A stretch of 64,000 nt of DNA from Clostridium weizhouense (GCF_019431045.1 NZ_JAHXPT010000015.1:1-64000), one strand, 5' to 3'. Counted from the first letter of the stretch, positions 15,946 to 25,987 are shown. Made by a program: numbers and translations. The notes: generated by a model not told the origin, from the sequence alone.

Positions 15946-17526
15946 TTATTTTTTACGCTTATTTGCAATCTCAACATTAACTCTTTTTTTGTTAATCTTA
16001 CCGCCAGGACATTTGTTTAATATTTTTGAAGAAACGCCCTCTTCAACAGTTACAAATGAGAAGTTTTCCATAAGATCTATTTGACCAATTGCTGAAGCGT
16101 TAATTTTAGTCATATCTTTAATATAGTTTATTAGAACTTTTGGAGTTAAACCATCTCTTTTTCCTACAGAGAAGAATAAACGAACATCTTCTTTTTTGCT
16201 AGGTGATTCTAATTTATTTGAACTATATTCAAAAACACTTTCATTTTCAAATTTTACTTTTATTAAAGCTGCAATTATAGATATAGGATCATAGTTTTCA
16301 TTTAATTCTATTGCACTAGGAATAAATTTAGAAAAATCTCCTTCATCAATAGTTGATTTAATTTCTGATACCATATTATTAAATTTCTTATTATGAATTT
16401 CTTCTGCAGTTGGAATAGCTTTTTGAGTTATAGTACTTTTAGTTACTTTTTGAATTTGTTTAAGCATTGAAAAATCTTTTGGAGTTACTAAAGAATAAGC
16501 AGTACCAGTTCTATTAGCTCTACCAGTTCTTCCGATTCTGTGAACATAAGATTCTACATCTTGTGGTAAATCGTAATTTATTACGTGAGTAACACCATCA
16601 ACGTCAATTCCTCTAGCAGCAACGTCAGTAGCAATTAATAGATTTAAAGAACCTTCTTTAAATTTCTTTAATGTAGTTAATCTATGAACTTGAGTCATAT
16701 CACCGTGCATTCCTTCAACTACATATCCCTTAGATTGTAATTCTTCAACTAGTTCATCAACACCTCTTTTTGTACGGCAGAAGATTATAGCAGAAGATGG
16801 ATTATCTAAGTCTAATAATCTACAAAGAGCTTCTAATCTATGTTTATTATTAATCATAAAATAATTTTGTTCAATTTTAGAAACTGTAAGAGAACTTTTT
16901 TTAATAGCAACATGTTTAACATCAGCTTTCATATAATTTTTAGCAAGCTTTGCTATTGGTTGTGGCATTGTAGCAGAAAATAGTAATGTTTGTCTTTCGT
17001 CAGGAGTATGATTTATTATAGTTTCTATATCATCAATAAATCCCATATTAAGCATTTCATCAGCTTCATCTAATACTAAACATTCTATAGAGTCTAATTT
17101 AAGAATTTTTCTTTTAGTAAGATCAAGTACTCTACCAGGAGTTCCAACAACTATGTCTACATTGTTTCTCTTTAATGCTTTTATTTGTCTATCTATTGAT
17201 TCTCCACCATAAACAGGTAATACAACAGTTTTTTCATATTTTGAAAGTTTATTAAGCTCATCATTAACTTGAACTGCAAGTTCTCTTGTTGGTGCTAAAA
17301 TAAGAGCTTTAATTCCTTCAGATTTAGTAATTTTGCTAAGTATAGGACATCCATAAGCTGCAGTTTTTCCAGTACCAGTTTGTGCTTGCCCTATTAAGTC
17401 AAATCCTTGAAGTGTTACTGGTATACTTTCTTCTTGGATTTGTGAAGGTTTAGTAAAACCAAGGTCATCTATTGCTTTTACAATAGTATCTTTAAGACCT
17501 AAAATAGAAAATTGATTATTGTTCAT
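15946..17526 (-). CDS. DEAD-box ATP-dependent RNA helicase with DbpA-type RNA-binding domain
   Basis: A 526-residue DEAD-box helicase. In order: a Q-motif (FTKPSQIQEESIP), Walker A AQTGTGKTAAYG, PTRELAVQV, DEAD in VLDEADEMLNMGF, the SAT motif, and HRIGRTGRA. The C-terminal 75 residues (VRLFFSVGKRDGLTPKVLINYI to the end) match the DbpA RNA-binding domain that targets hairpin 92 of 23S rRNA, which suggests a role in large-subunit assembly or cold adaptation. The C-terminus is Lys/Arg-rich. It lies downstream of plsC on the same strand, but 393 bp and a hairpin separate them, so it has its own promoter. Confidence 0.94.
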   Translation of the reverse strand: MNNNQFSILGLKDTIVKAIDDLGFTKPSQIQEESIPVTLQGFDLIGQAQTGTGKTAAYGCPILSKITKSEGIKALILAPTRELAVQVNDELNKLSKYEKTVVLPVYGGESIDRQIKALKRNNVDIVVGTPGRVLDLTKRKILKLDSIECLVLDEADEMLNMGFIDDIETIINHTPDERQTLLFSATMPQPIAKLAKNYMKADVKHVAIKKSSLTVSKIEQNYFMINNKHRLEALCRLLDLDNPSSAIIFCRTKRGVDELVEELQSKGYVVEGMHGDMTQVHRLTTLKKFKEGSLNLLIATDVAARGIDVDGVTHVINYDLPQDVESYVHRIGRTGRANRTGTAYSLVTPKDFSMLKQIQKVTKSTITQKAIPTAEEIHNKKFNNMVSEIKSTIDEGDFSKFIPSAIELNENYDPISIIAALIKVKFENESVFEYSSNKLESPSKKEDVRLFFSVGKRDGLTPKVLINYIKDMTKINASAIGQIDLMENFSFVTVEEGVSSKILNKCPGGKINKKRVNVEIANKRKK

Positions 17527-17844
17527 TAAATATCCTCGTTTCTTTATTTAAAATTGATTAGTTTTTTACTTTAGATAATGTTTTTTTAAAATTAATTTTT
17601 TTCATCTATAAGCCAAATAAAATAAGTTTAACAGAGTAATAGGTATCATGTCAAAAAAAATATTACCTTATAATATATTTAATAACATTTTATATTATAA
17701 AAATGCAATTAATAGTTAAAAGAAATAAAAAACAAAATTTATCTATTAAAGTGACCGATGTTTTCATTAACGAATTGTTAAATATTATGGGTAAAAATTT
17801 AATAAAGTGCTAAATTTCAATAATTTTATTGCAAACTTTGAAAA

Positions 17845-17884
17845 GAACCTATAAATTTGAAACTTATTCAAATCTATAAGTCCT
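17845..17884 (-). terminator. plsC terminator hairpin
   Basis: CTATAAATTTGAA and TTCAAATCTATA form a stem (17849-17878), read on the - strand behind plsC and followed there by a T-rich stretch. The rest of 17527-17919 is AT-rich leader of the helicase gene with no other feature seen. Confidence 0.5.
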
Positions 17885-17919
17885 TACTAGTCTAAATTAT
17901 TTTCCTTAGGTTACTAATA

Positions 17920-18645
17920 TTAGTTAATATGTTTATATTTACTAACTATTATTGATTGAACTTTACTTGGTAAATTATCTTCTTCTTCCTTAGTTAAATC
18001 TTTTGTAGTTATAGGTTCATGTATAAAAATTTCTATATCTGCTGGTCTAATAATATTTTTATTTTGTTCTAATAATTTGTAAGTACCATTTATAGTTATT
18101 GGAACTATTAAACATTTAGATTTTGTGGCTAGTTTAAAACTTCCAGATTTAAATTCAGAAATTTCTTTTCCTTTACTTCTAGTTCCCTCAGGGAATATAA
18201 CCATAGAATATCCATTTTTTAATAATTTAATACCTTCAACTATTGATTGTGCAGATTTTCTTAAATTTTTTCTATCCATAAATATACAATTTAAATGTTT
18301 CATCCAAGTACTAATAAATGGCCAAGATTCTAATTCCTTCTTTGCAATAAAACCTTTTGGAACATCAATAGATGACATTAGTAAGGGAATATCAAAATTG
18401 CTTTGATGATTAGATACAAACAATACTGTTTGATCCTTTGGTAGATTTTCTATTCCTATTATATTAACTCGTGCACCACTTAATTTCATGACAAATTTAG
18501 CCCATCTAGTAGTTGTCTTATGGATAAATTCAGCTCTTTTTTTAGTATCACCTTTTTTTTCTAAGAATTTAATTTCTATTCCAAATAGAGAAAGAAATAA
18601 TAAACTTATAATAACACTAAAATAGAATATTATAGTTCTTATCAT
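17920..18645 (-). CDS. plsC: 1-acyl-sn-glycerol-3-phosphate acyltransferase
   Basis: About 241 residues of the PlsC/LPLAT family. One N-terminal membrane helix (about 3-25) precedes the catalytic HX4D box NHQSNFD and the substrate-binding box FPEGTRSKG. It adds the second acyl chain to lysophosphatidic acid at the inner face of the membrane. An ATG at 18657 overlaps the AAGG ribosome binding site; the ATG at 18645 (MIRTIIFYFS) is better spaced and matches the usual N-terminus. Single gene. Confidence 0.9.
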   Translation of the reverse strand: MIRTIIFYFSVIISLLFLSLFGIEIKFLEKKGDTKKRAEFIHKTTTRWAKFVMKLSGARVNIIGIENLPKDQTVLFVSNHQSNFDIPLLMSSIDVPKGFIAKKELESWPFISTWMKHLNCIFMDRKNLRKSAQSIVEGIKLLKNGYSMVIFPEGTRSKGKEISEFKSGSFKLATKSKCLIVPITINGTYKLLEQNKNIIRPADIEIFIHEPITTKDLTKEEEDNLPSKVQSIIVSKYKHIN

Positions 18646-18918
18646 ATAATTACACATCCTTAATTTTAATGACTTATAAAGATAGTATATTATAAAAATG
18701 TATTATTTAAAAGATAGTGGGCAAATACTTAATAAAATGAGAAATAAAAACATAGCCAAATTAAAACAAAGATTTTTAAACATTTTTTTAAAATTTAAAA
18801 TTAATTTAAGGAAAAGTATAATAAAAAAATATATAATTAATATTAACTTAAGAATTTTGTTGTAAAATTTATATGTTAAAAATAAAAACATAATTTAGTT
18901 AATATGTGGAGTGATTAA

Positions 18919-21336
18919 ATGGAAAATATTGAACTAGAGAATACAGTAATAAGTAGAGACATAATAGGACTTCGTGATGAGGAAGTAAGAGAAAGAATTA
19001 AATCAGGAAAAGTAAATTACATACCTAAAGTACCTTCTAGGACTTTATGGCAAATAATTAGAGCAAATTTATTTACTAGTTTTAATGCAATAAATATTAT
19101 ATTAGCTATTGTAGTTGTAATAGCAGGTTCACCCAAAAATGCAATATTTGCAGGTGTAATATTAGTTAATACTTTAATTGGTATAGTACAGGAACTTAGA
19201 GCAAAACAAACATTAGAGAAATTATCAGTTATAAGTGAACCATATGCTAATGTAATTAGAAATGGTACTTTAAAAAAGATTCCATTAGAAAATATTGTAT
19301 TAGATGACATATTATATTTAGAAACAGGGTATCAGATATTAGCAGATGCAAAAATAATATCTCAATGTGGATTAGAAGTAGATGAATCCATGCTTACAGG
19401 TGAATCTGATTCTATTGTAAAGAATGATAATGATAAACTGCTGTCAGGAAGTTTTGTTGTGGCTGGAGATGCATATGCTAAGGTAACTAGTGTTGGTAAA
19501 GAAACTTATGCAGCAAAGCTTGCTGATGAAGCTAGAAAATTTAAATTAATAAATTCAGAACTGCAAAATTCTATAAATAAAATTTTTAGAGTTATAATAT
19601 GGATAATAATCCCTTTATCTGTTTTATTAACGGTAACTCAACTTAGGGTAAAAGATATAACATGGCAAGAGGCAGCAATAGGGACTGTTTCAGGAATTAT
19701 AGGGATGGTACCAGAAGGCTTAGTGTTATTAACTAGTGCTACATTTATAGTGGCTATAATAAAGTTATCTAAATATGATACATTAGTTCAAGAATTATGT
19801 GCTACTGAAGTTTTAGCAAGAGTTGATGTTTTATGTTTAGACAAAACAGGAACTTTAACAGAGGGAAACTTAAATTTAGTAGATGTTAAAAGTATTGGTG
19901 ATATAGATACAGTGGAAATTGATAATGTACTATCTGGATTAGCACACAATCTCCCAAGTAAAAATGCTACTCAAAAAGCTATTTTAGAAAAATATAAAGA
20001 TAATTCTTCAGATTTAAAATGTTTAAAAAGCATAGCATTTTCTTCTAAAAGAAAGTGGGGAGGAATTACTTTTGATAAGGCAGGAAGTTGGGTACTTGGA
20101 GCACCTGAAATAATATTAAATGATTCATATAATGAAATAAAAGAAAGTGTAGATGATGAAGCAAAAAAAGGAAGAAGAGTTTTGCTTCTAGCAAAGATTG
20201 AAAATAATGAATTAAGTGAAACATTAGCAGGTAAAATAACAGCAGCAGCATTAGTATTAATAGAAGATATAATAAGAGAACAAGCACCGAAGGTGTTAAA
20301 ATATTTTCATGAACAAGATGTAGAAGTTAAAATAATATCAGGAGATAATCCAGTAACAGTATCAACAGTTGCTAAAAGAGCTGGAGTTCATGGATGGGAT
20401 AAAACTGTAGATGCTAGGACTTTACCTGAAAATGAAGAAGAATTTATAAAAGTTATTGAAGAAAATACTGTATTTGGAAGAGTAACACCTCATCAAAAAA
20501 GAAGAATAGTAAAGGCATTGCAAAAAATGGATCATACAGTTGCTATGACTGGTGATGGTGTTAATGATGTCCTTGCATTAAAAGAATCAGATTGCGGGAT
20601 AGCTATGGCAAATGGATCTGAGGCTACAAAGGCGGTAGCGCAACTAGTATTATTAAAATCAGACTTTTCAGCGTTGCCTAAGGTTGTTGAAGAAGGACGA
20701 AAACAAATTAATAATTTAGAAATAGTTGCAGAATTATTTTTATCAAAAACAGTATATTCTATAATCTTAGCTTTTGTATTTTCAATACTGTTCTTACCAT
20801 TTCCAGTTTTGCCAATACAAATGTCATTAGTGGGAAGTTGTGCAATAGGTATTCCAGCATTCTTTTTAGCTTTATTACCTAGTCGTGGTGCTGTTAAAAG
20901 AGGTTTTTTACAAAGAATATTAACAGTAAGTATTCCAAATGGAATATTTCTAGCATTATTTACAACATTAACATTTATGATTTCACGTCACATAGGAGGT
21001 TCTATAGAATATAGTAGAACATTAGCATTGTTAATGCTTGCTGGAACTAGTATGGTTATTTTACTTAAGGTTTCTAGACCATTAACAAAATTTAAATTAG
21101 GATTAGGTATTGCTATGTTTGGAATAGTAACACTAGCATTCATAACTCCTATAGGAAGATGGATATTCACATTAGAAGTAATTAAATTAAGACATTGGAT
21201 TATTTCTTTAGCTGTAATAGTAGCCTCAGGACCATCAATAACTAAAATAGTGGATTTTGTAAGAAAAAAGGTTAATAATAAATTTAAGCATAGATATAAG
21301 ATAATTTGCAGAGGTGATAAGGGTGTTAAAAAATGA
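18919..21336 (+). CDS. Cation-translocating P-type ATPase, CtpE/Exp7-like
   Basis: An 805-residue HAD-IC P-type ATPase. The TGES dephosphorylation motif (MLTGESDSIV), a PEGL motif in M4 (GMVPEGLVLLTS), the phosphorylation site Asp308 in CLDKTGTLTEG and the hinge MTGDGVNDVLALKESDCGIAMANGSEA are all intact. There is no N-terminal heavy-metal domain, and M4 is of the PEGL rather than CPC type, which points to Ca2+ or Mg2+-like cations and to the Exp7/CtpE branch (family knowledge). The next gene starts inside its 3' end, so the two are translationally coupled. Confidence 0.9.
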   Translation: MENIELENTVISRDIIGLRDEEVRERIKSGKVNYIPKVPSRTLWQIIRANLFTSFNAINIILAIVVVIAGSPKNAIFAGVILVNTLIGIVQELRAKQTLEKLSVISEPYANVIRNGTLKKIPLENIVLDDILYLETGYQILADAKIISQCGLEVDESMLTGESDSIVKNDNDKLLSGSFVVAGDAYAKVTSVGKETYAAKLADEARKFKLINSELQNSINKIFRVIIWIIIPLSVLLTVTQLRVKDITWQEAAIGTVSGIIGMVPEGLVLLTSATFIVAIIKLSKYDTLVQELCATEVLARVDVLCLDKTGTLTEGNLNLVDVKSIGDIDTVEIDNVLSGLAHNLPSKNATQKAILEKYKDNSSDLKCLKSIAFSSKRKWGGITFDKAGSWVLGAPEIILNDSYNEIKESVDDEAKKGRRVLLLAKIENNELSETLAGKITAAALVLIEDIIREQAPKVLKYFHEQDVEVKIISGDNPVTVSTVAKRAGVHGWDKTVDARTLPENEEEFIKVIEENTVFGRVTPHQKRRIVKALQKMDHTVAMTGDGVNDVLALKESDCGIAMANGSEATKAVAQLVLLKSDFSALPKVVEEGRKQINNLEIVAELFLSKTVYSIILAFVFSILFLPFPVLPIQMSLVGSCAIGIPAFFLALLPSRGAVKRGFLQRILTVSIPNGIFLALFTTLTFMISRHIGGSIEYSRTLALLMLAGTSMVILLKVSRPLTKFKLGLGIAMFGIVTLAFITPIGRWIFTLEVIKLRHWIISLAVIVASGPSITKIVDFVRKKVNNKFKHRYKIICRGDKGVKK

Positions 21337-21997
21337 TTATATGAAAGAAATGGAACATAGCTTAGATTTAGTAAAAGAAGAGGTAAATAAGGAAGTTTTA
21401 AAAGGAGATTTTGAAAAAGCTAAAAAAGCAATAAATAAGCAATTAAAAAATTTAGTTGGTCTAGAAATAGATACTATAGATACATTATCATTTAATAGCA
21501 TCAAAGATATAATAAGTAGAGATAGTTATTTTAATGTTTGGAAGTATATAGCACTAGGAGAATTGTTGCAACTTCAAGGTATTGTTTGTTCAAAAGAAAA
21601 AGATGATAATAAGATGGCAATCTATTATCAAAAGTCATTACAAGCATTTTATCAAGCTTATGAAGAAGAAGACATTGAAACTAAAAAATATAATGAAGAT
21701 ATCTTAATGCTTTTAGATGAATTGAGTAATTATGATATTCCTTTAGAAGATGATAAGAGAGTAATAAAACTTTATGAATTAATTGAAAGATTTGATAAGG
21801 TAGAAGATATGATATTTTATATAGTAGAAAAAAGTAATAATGATAAAAATATCATACAAGAAGGAATAGAGTTTTATACTAGACTTAAACAAAAGAGTAG
21901 AGAAGTTTTAATAAATGGGAATCTCCCAATAGAAGAAGTAGAAGATAGCTATTTAGAACTTAAAAAATTATTAGATCAGGGATATGCTTTAAAATAA
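21323..21997 (+). CDS. Helical protein coupled to the P-type ATPase (DUF6483-like)
   Basis: About 224 residues, acidic, almost wholly alpha-helical with TPR-like amphipathic repeats, no membrane segment. The N-terminus NDYMKEMEHSLDLVKE recalls DUF6483 proteins, a tentative match. The start is GTG at 21323, with AGAGG (21310-21314) eight bases upstream, overlapping the end of the ATPase gene by 14 bases. Coupling suggests a regulator or partner of the ATPase. The final codons (GYALK, stop) lie inside the left arm of a dispersed palindromic element. Confidence 0.65.
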   Translation: MLKNDYMKEMEHSLDLVKEEVNKEVLKGDFEKAKKAINKQLKNLVGLEIDTIDTLSFNSIKDIISRDSYFNVWKYIALGELLQLQGIVCSKEKDDNKMAIYYQKSLQAFYQAYEEEDIETKKYNEDILMLLDELSNYDIPLEDDKRVIKLYELIERFDKVEDMIFYIVEKSNNDKNIIQEGIEFYTRLKQKSREVLINGNLPIEEVEDSYLELKKLLDQGYALK

Positions 21998-22038
21998 TGT
22001 TGATATCATACATAATATCAACATTTACTAAAAACATA
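21983..22038. repeat. Dispersed palindromic element, copy 3
   Basis: TATGCTTTAAAATAATGTTG ATAT, a short centre, then ATAATATCAACATTTACT and AAAAACATA. The arms are near-complementary over about 25 bases. The left arm contains the stop codon of the preceding gene, so it may supply both its C-terminus and its terminator. Confidence 0.7.
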
Positions 22039-22066
22039 GTGATAAATAGATCAGGACATGGCTTAC

Positions 22067-22095
22067 TTGACAATAAATAGTAAGTATAATACAAT
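22067..22095 (+). promoter_or_regulatory. SigmaA promoter of tRNA-Arg
   Basis: TTGACA (22067-22072), a 17-bp spacer and TACAAT (22090-22095), 27 bases before the mature tRNA 5' end. Confidence 0.75.
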
Positions 22096-22121
22096 TTATT
22101 ATGTAATTTCAACAAACATGT

Positions 22122-22196
22122 GTCCTCATAGTTAAATGGATAGAACAGTCCCCTCCTAAGGGACAGATGTAGGTTCGATTCCTACTGGGGATACCA
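22122..22196 (+). tRNA. tRNA-Arg (anticodon CCT)
   Basis: A full cloverleaf. The acceptor GTCCTCA pairs with TGGGGAT, the anticodon stem is GTCCC/GGGAC with loop CTCCTAA (anticodon CCT at 22155-22157), and the T-arm is GTAGGTTCGATTCCTAC. An encoded CCA follows the discriminator A. It reads AGG codons. It has its own promoter and terminator. Confidence 0.96.
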
Positions 22197-22198
22197 AT

Positions 22199-22240
22199 AA
22201 AAAGCTACAACCTAGCAGCATTAAAGGTTGTAGCTTTTAT
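22199..22240 (+). terminator. tRNA-Arg terminator
   Basis: AAAAGCTACAACCT pairs with AGGTTGTAGCTTTT, followed by ATTG. A compact GC-containing stem directly behind the tRNA. Confidence 0.8.
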
Positions 22241-22313
22241 TGCATATTAATATGGAATTATATTGAATAATTATAATAGAATTACAGAGGATTGTTGTTG
22301 TGGAGTGATAAAA

Positions 22314-23477
22314 ATGATTATAGATATTTTAAAAAATTATAGAAGAAATTTATTAGAAGTTATTTTCTTAAGTATAGGATATATAATTGGAATTTTAAGT
22401 TTATCTATAGGAATAAGTGTAATAAAAGAGAGTATAGAATACAATCTTGATAGTACATCAGGATATGTTAAAAATATTACATTAGCGAATATAGATTTTA
22501 CAGAAAATAATCTTGAATTAAAGAAAAATATTAATAGTATTATAAATAATATTACAAATATTGGAGAAGTTCAAATTATCAATTTAGATTCATTAGAAAT
22601 TAATAATGATTTAAAATTAAAATCAACAGTTGTATTGACTATGTTTAAAGAAAAAAGCAATTGGCATATTCCTATAATAGAAGGAGATTTTTTTAATGAA
22701 AGTAATTTTAAAAACAATGAGAAAGTAGTTATAATAGGTAAAAATTTAGCAGATAAATTATTCCCTAATGGTATTGATGACAATTCTAAAGTAGAAATTT
22801 TAAACGAAAAATACAAAGTAATAGGTATTTCTGGAAGAGAAAATAGAGCTACACAATGGGATGATGTAATATATATACCGTATAATACATGTTCAGAACT
22901 TTTGAATATTAATGGACAAGATAGGAATTCAATAACATTAGTATTACGAACAAAAAGTACAGATAGAGAATATGTTCAAAGTAAAGTAACAACTATATTA
23001 GATGATCAATTGAAAAATACAAGCTGTAGTTATAATATAGATTTTGATTATTTAGAAAATAGAAATAATAGTAATATATTTAACAGTATATTTGGTACTT
23101 TGTTTATAGCAGGAACAATATTAGTCATAGTTGTAATCAATGTAATTAATTTATCTCGATTTTGGATTTTAAATAGAAGAAAAGAGATTTGCATAAAAAA
23201 ATTATTAGGAGAATTAGATAGTAATATTATATATTCAATTATAGTAGAAAGTATAATTATTGCTACGTTTTCAATGTGTATTGCATTATTTATTCAATAT
23301 ATAATACCTATTATATTTAAAAACATGTTAAGTAATATTGGGTTTAACTGTATACCTTCAATATTTAATGTATTAGGTTCATTTTTAGTTGCATGTATAT
23401 GTGGAATTATATCATCTATAGTACCAATAAAAGAAATGATGAATATGCAGCCTATAGAAGCACTAAGAAATGCTTAG
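22314..23477 (+). CDS. MacB/FtsX-type ABC transporter permease 1
   Basis: A 387-residue permease. The first membrane helix (about 15-35) is followed by a large extracytoplasmic MacB-like core domain (about 40-255, with the VVIIGKNLADKLFPNG motif) and three C-terminal helices ending in the FtsX signature PIKEMMNMQPIEALRNA. An upstream TTG-led extension is rejected because GGAG lies eight bases before the ATG at 22314. It is the first gene of a three-gene operon with a second permease and an ATPase. No membrane-fusion partner is present, as usual in Firmicutes. Confidence 0.88.
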   Translation: MIIDILKNYRRNLLEVIFLSIGYIIGILSLSIGISVIKESIEYNLDSTSGYVKNITLANIDFTENNLELKKNINSIINNITNIGEVQIINLDSLEINNDLKLKSTVVLTMFKEKSNWHIPIIEGDFFNESNFKNNEKVVIIGKNLADKLFPNGIDDNSKVEILNEKYKVIGISGRENRATQWDDVIYIPYNTCSELLNINGQDRNSITLVLRTKSTDREYVQSKVTTILDDQLKNTSCSYNIDFDYLENRNNSNIFNSIFGTLFIAGTILVIVVINVINLSRFWILNRRKEICIKKLLGELDSNIIYSIIVESIIIATFSMCIALFIQYIIPIIFKNMLSNIGFNCIPSIFNVLGSFLVACICGIISSIVPIKEMMNMQPIEALRNA

Positions 23478-23493
23478 AAAGTGAGGGATAGAG

Positions 23494-24690
23494 TTGAGTA
23501 GTTTAGAAATGATAATACAATCATATAAAAAACAGAAAAGGAAAAGTATTTTGATTTTTATTCAATTATTTATTTCTTCATTTTGTTTAGCAGTTGGAAT
23601 AGGTTTTTTTGAAATGAATATTTCACATATTTCTAAAGTAAAATCAATAATAGGTACAGATATTTTATATACTATTATAAATACAACACCTCCATTTAGA
23701 GATTTAAATGAAAGTGATAATATTTCCATAAAGAAATTTTATAGAGATATTAAACAAGATGAACGAGTTATGTCAATTGGTACATATGATGTAGGATATA
23801 TTAGTAGTACGAATGATTTGTATAGACCAAATGATTTATATAGAGACAAGCCTGTAATTATAATGGATAATTCGTTTTTTAGTATGCTATGTGATAAAGA
23901 AAGAATGTCTATATTTAAAGAAGAAAATAATATAAAATTAAATATGGCATTTGGTAATAATATAAGTTATATTTTAAAAAAAGGAGAAGGAGTAAATGTA
24001 CATATTCCAACTTCAAATAAAAATTATAATGTTACAGCTGTCAATATGATTAATAAAAATAGTTATTTTTTATCAACATCATCTAGAGGCTATATAACAA
24101 ATGATATTAATTCAACAGAAAATATGATGTTTGTGTTGTTACCAGAGTCGGAAAAACCTATATGTAGTGATAAATATTTTATTAAGTTAAGGAATGACGT
24201 AGATCGTGAAAGATTTATTAAAGATATAAATGATTTAGGAAAAAAATATGGGATTGAAAGTTATACTCATGATATTAATTATGAGATAAATGAATATATA
24301 AATGGTAATATGATCCCTATGATAGCTTCTATAACATTATCAGTTATATTATTAATTTTATCATCTATAGGGTTAGTAGGAGTGATATTATCATCAATAC
24401 TACGAAGAAAGAAAGAGTTTGGAATTAGATATTCATTAGGATGTACACCAAATGAATTATTGAAATTAATAGTTGGAGAAATAATGCTACTATTTATTAT
24501 GAGCACATTTTTAGGAATTACATTTTCATATATAGTTTCTTTATTTATAGAAAATATGGAGATAGGATTATTATCCATGATTTGTTGTAGTGGAATCATG
24601 TTTTTATTTTGCTTTTTATCAAGTATTATACCTGCTAGAAAAATTATAAAAATGGATCCAATTACTTTAATTAATAGAGGATGTGATTAA
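23494..24690 (+). CDS. MacB/FtsX-type ABC transporter permease 2
   Basis: A 398-residue paralogue of the preceding permease with the same layout: one N-terminal helix, an extracytoplasmic domain (about 40-260), three C-terminal helices and an end of FtsX type (IIPARKIIKMDPITLINRG). It starts at TTG (23494), six bases behind AGGG. The two permeases probably form a heterodimer served by the following ATPase. The exported or sensed substrate is unknown; such systems handle peptides, lipoproteins or antibiotics. Confidence 0.86.
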   Translation: MSSLEMIIQSYKKQKRKSILIFIQLFISSFCLAVGIGFFEMNISHISKVKSIIGTDILYTIINTTPPFRDLNESDNISIKKFYRDIKQDERVMSIGTYDVGYISSTNDLYRPNDLYRDKPVIIMDNSFFSMLCDKERMSIFKEENNIKLNMAFGNNISYILKKGEGVNVHIPTSNKNYNVTAVNMINKNSYFLSTSSRGYITNDINSTENMMFVLLPESEKPICSDKYFIKLRNDVDRERFIKDINDLGKKYGIESYTHDINYEINEYINGNMIPMIASITLSVILLILSSIGLVGVILSSILRRKKEFGIRYSLGCTPNELLKLIVGEIMLLFIMSTFLGITFSYIVSLFIENMEIGLLSMICCSGIMFLFCFLSSIIPARKIIKMDPITLINRGCD

Positions 24691-24693
24691 AAC

Positions 24694-25386
24694 ATGAGTT
24701 TAATAGAACTTAAAGATTTAAGCAAAGAATATACTTATGGTGAAAGTAGTACGTATGCTTTAAAAAATGTAAATCTTAAAATATATGGTGGAGATATGAT
24801 AGCTATTATGGGACCATCTGGAGCTGGAAAATCTACTTTACTTAATATACTTGGATGTCTAGATAAACATAGTAGTGGGACGTATATTTTAAAAGGAAAA
24901 AATATAAATGATTTTTCTAAAAAAGAACTGTCAAAAATAAGAAATAGAGAAATAGGATTTATATTTCAAAATTTTGCACTTATACCTGAATATACAGTTG
25001 GTGAAAATTTAGAATTACCATTACTTTATAAGAATAATTTTTCTATAAAAAAAGATAAATTAAATAAAGAACAAAGAATGAAATTAATAGAAAAAGCTCT
25101 TAAAAATGTACTTATATCCAATTTAATAGATAAAAAACCTTCATATTTATCAGGGGGACAACAACAAAGAGTAGCAATTGCGAGAGCACTTATTGCTAAT
25201 CCAGATATTATACTTGCAGATGAACCAACGGGTGCTCTAGATCAAAAGACGGGACAAGAAATAATGAATTTATTAAAAGAAATTAACAAACAAGGTAAAA
25301 CAATAATAATAGTAACTCATGATTCAAATATAGCATCATATTGCGATAAGACGATTAATGTTATTGATGGTATAGTGAAAAACTGA
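24694..25386 (+). CDS. ABC transporter ATP-binding protein, MacB/LolD type
   Basis: A 230-residue ATPase with Walker A GPSGAGKST, a Q-loop in FIFQNFALIPEYT, the signature LSGGQQQRVAIARAL, Walker B IILADEPTGALD and H-loop TVTHD-like VTHDS. It starts 3 bases behind the second permease, so the three genes form one operon (order permease-permease-ATPase). A terminator follows. Confidence 0.94.
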   Translation: MSLIELKDLSKEYTYGESSTYALKNVNLKIYGGDMIAIMGPSGAGKSTLLNILGCLDKHSSGTYILKGKNINDFSKKELSKIRNREIGFIFQNFALIPEYTVGENLELPLLYKNNFSIKKDKLNKEQRMKLIEKALKNVLISNLIDKKPSYLSGGQQQRVAIARALIANPDIILADEPTGALDQKTGQEIMNLLKEINKQGKTIIIVTHDSNIASYCDKTINVIDGIVKN

Positions 25387-25392
25387 TAATAT

Positions 25393-25428
25393 GGAGCTAT
25401 CTAATTAGATAGCTTCTTTTCTATTTTA
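25393..25428 (+). terminator. Terminator of the ABC operon
   Basis: GAGCTATCTAATTAGATAGCTTC is a near-perfect hairpin, followed by TTTTCTATTTT. Confidence 0.8.
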
Positions 25429-25987
25429 CAAATAAATTTTTTATATATGCTATTTTAAAATTATATATAAAAAGAATATTTTATCATTTATTATAATTGT
25501 AATTTATTTATGAATTACAATTAAAGTTTAATATTTATCAACAATAGATGCAATGAAAATATATTTAATATTTTTATTAGAGAGAGCCTGTGATAGTTTA
25601 TCTTTATTAAGAATTTTATCATTTTTATCTAATATACCTTTTAACATATCATAAAGGAAAATATATAGAAAATATAAAATAGTTTCAAATGATAAGATAA
25701 ATTTGATTATATAAATATTCAAATTTATAATGAAATTTCCAGATAAATCTATTAAAATAGAATTATAAAAAAAGTTTATGTTATACAAATTTAGTAATAA
25801 AGAATTTAATATTAAATAGAATTTTTTATAATTTTTAATTTAAAAATTGTAATCGTTAAATATTAATCCTATACAATTTAATAAGATGAAAATATTGATA
25901 ATAATTTGTAGTGAGATTTAGAATATTTTATTAAATGAAGTAATATAACATAAATATAAAAAGGGATTTGGAAAGGAAGGGTTTTAT
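25429..25987. other. AT-rich intergenic region without recognisable gene
   Basis: About 560 bases of very AT-rich DNA. The only open frame (86 codons, - strand, 25528-25788) starts at a TTG without ribosome binding site and has low-complexity Ile/Asn/Tyr content. Nothing else seen except an AAAGGGATTTGG-AAAGGAAGGG region leading to the next start. Confidence 0.5.

Noticed and set aside
22122-25386. tRNA-Arg as an integration site for the ABC operon
   Set aside because: No second copy of the tRNA 3' end and no integrase were found downstream; the tRNA has its own terminator.
25528-25788. 86-codon open frame on the - strand
   Set aside because: TTG start without ribosome binding site, low-complexity composition, no recognisable motif; expected by chance in AT-rich DNA.
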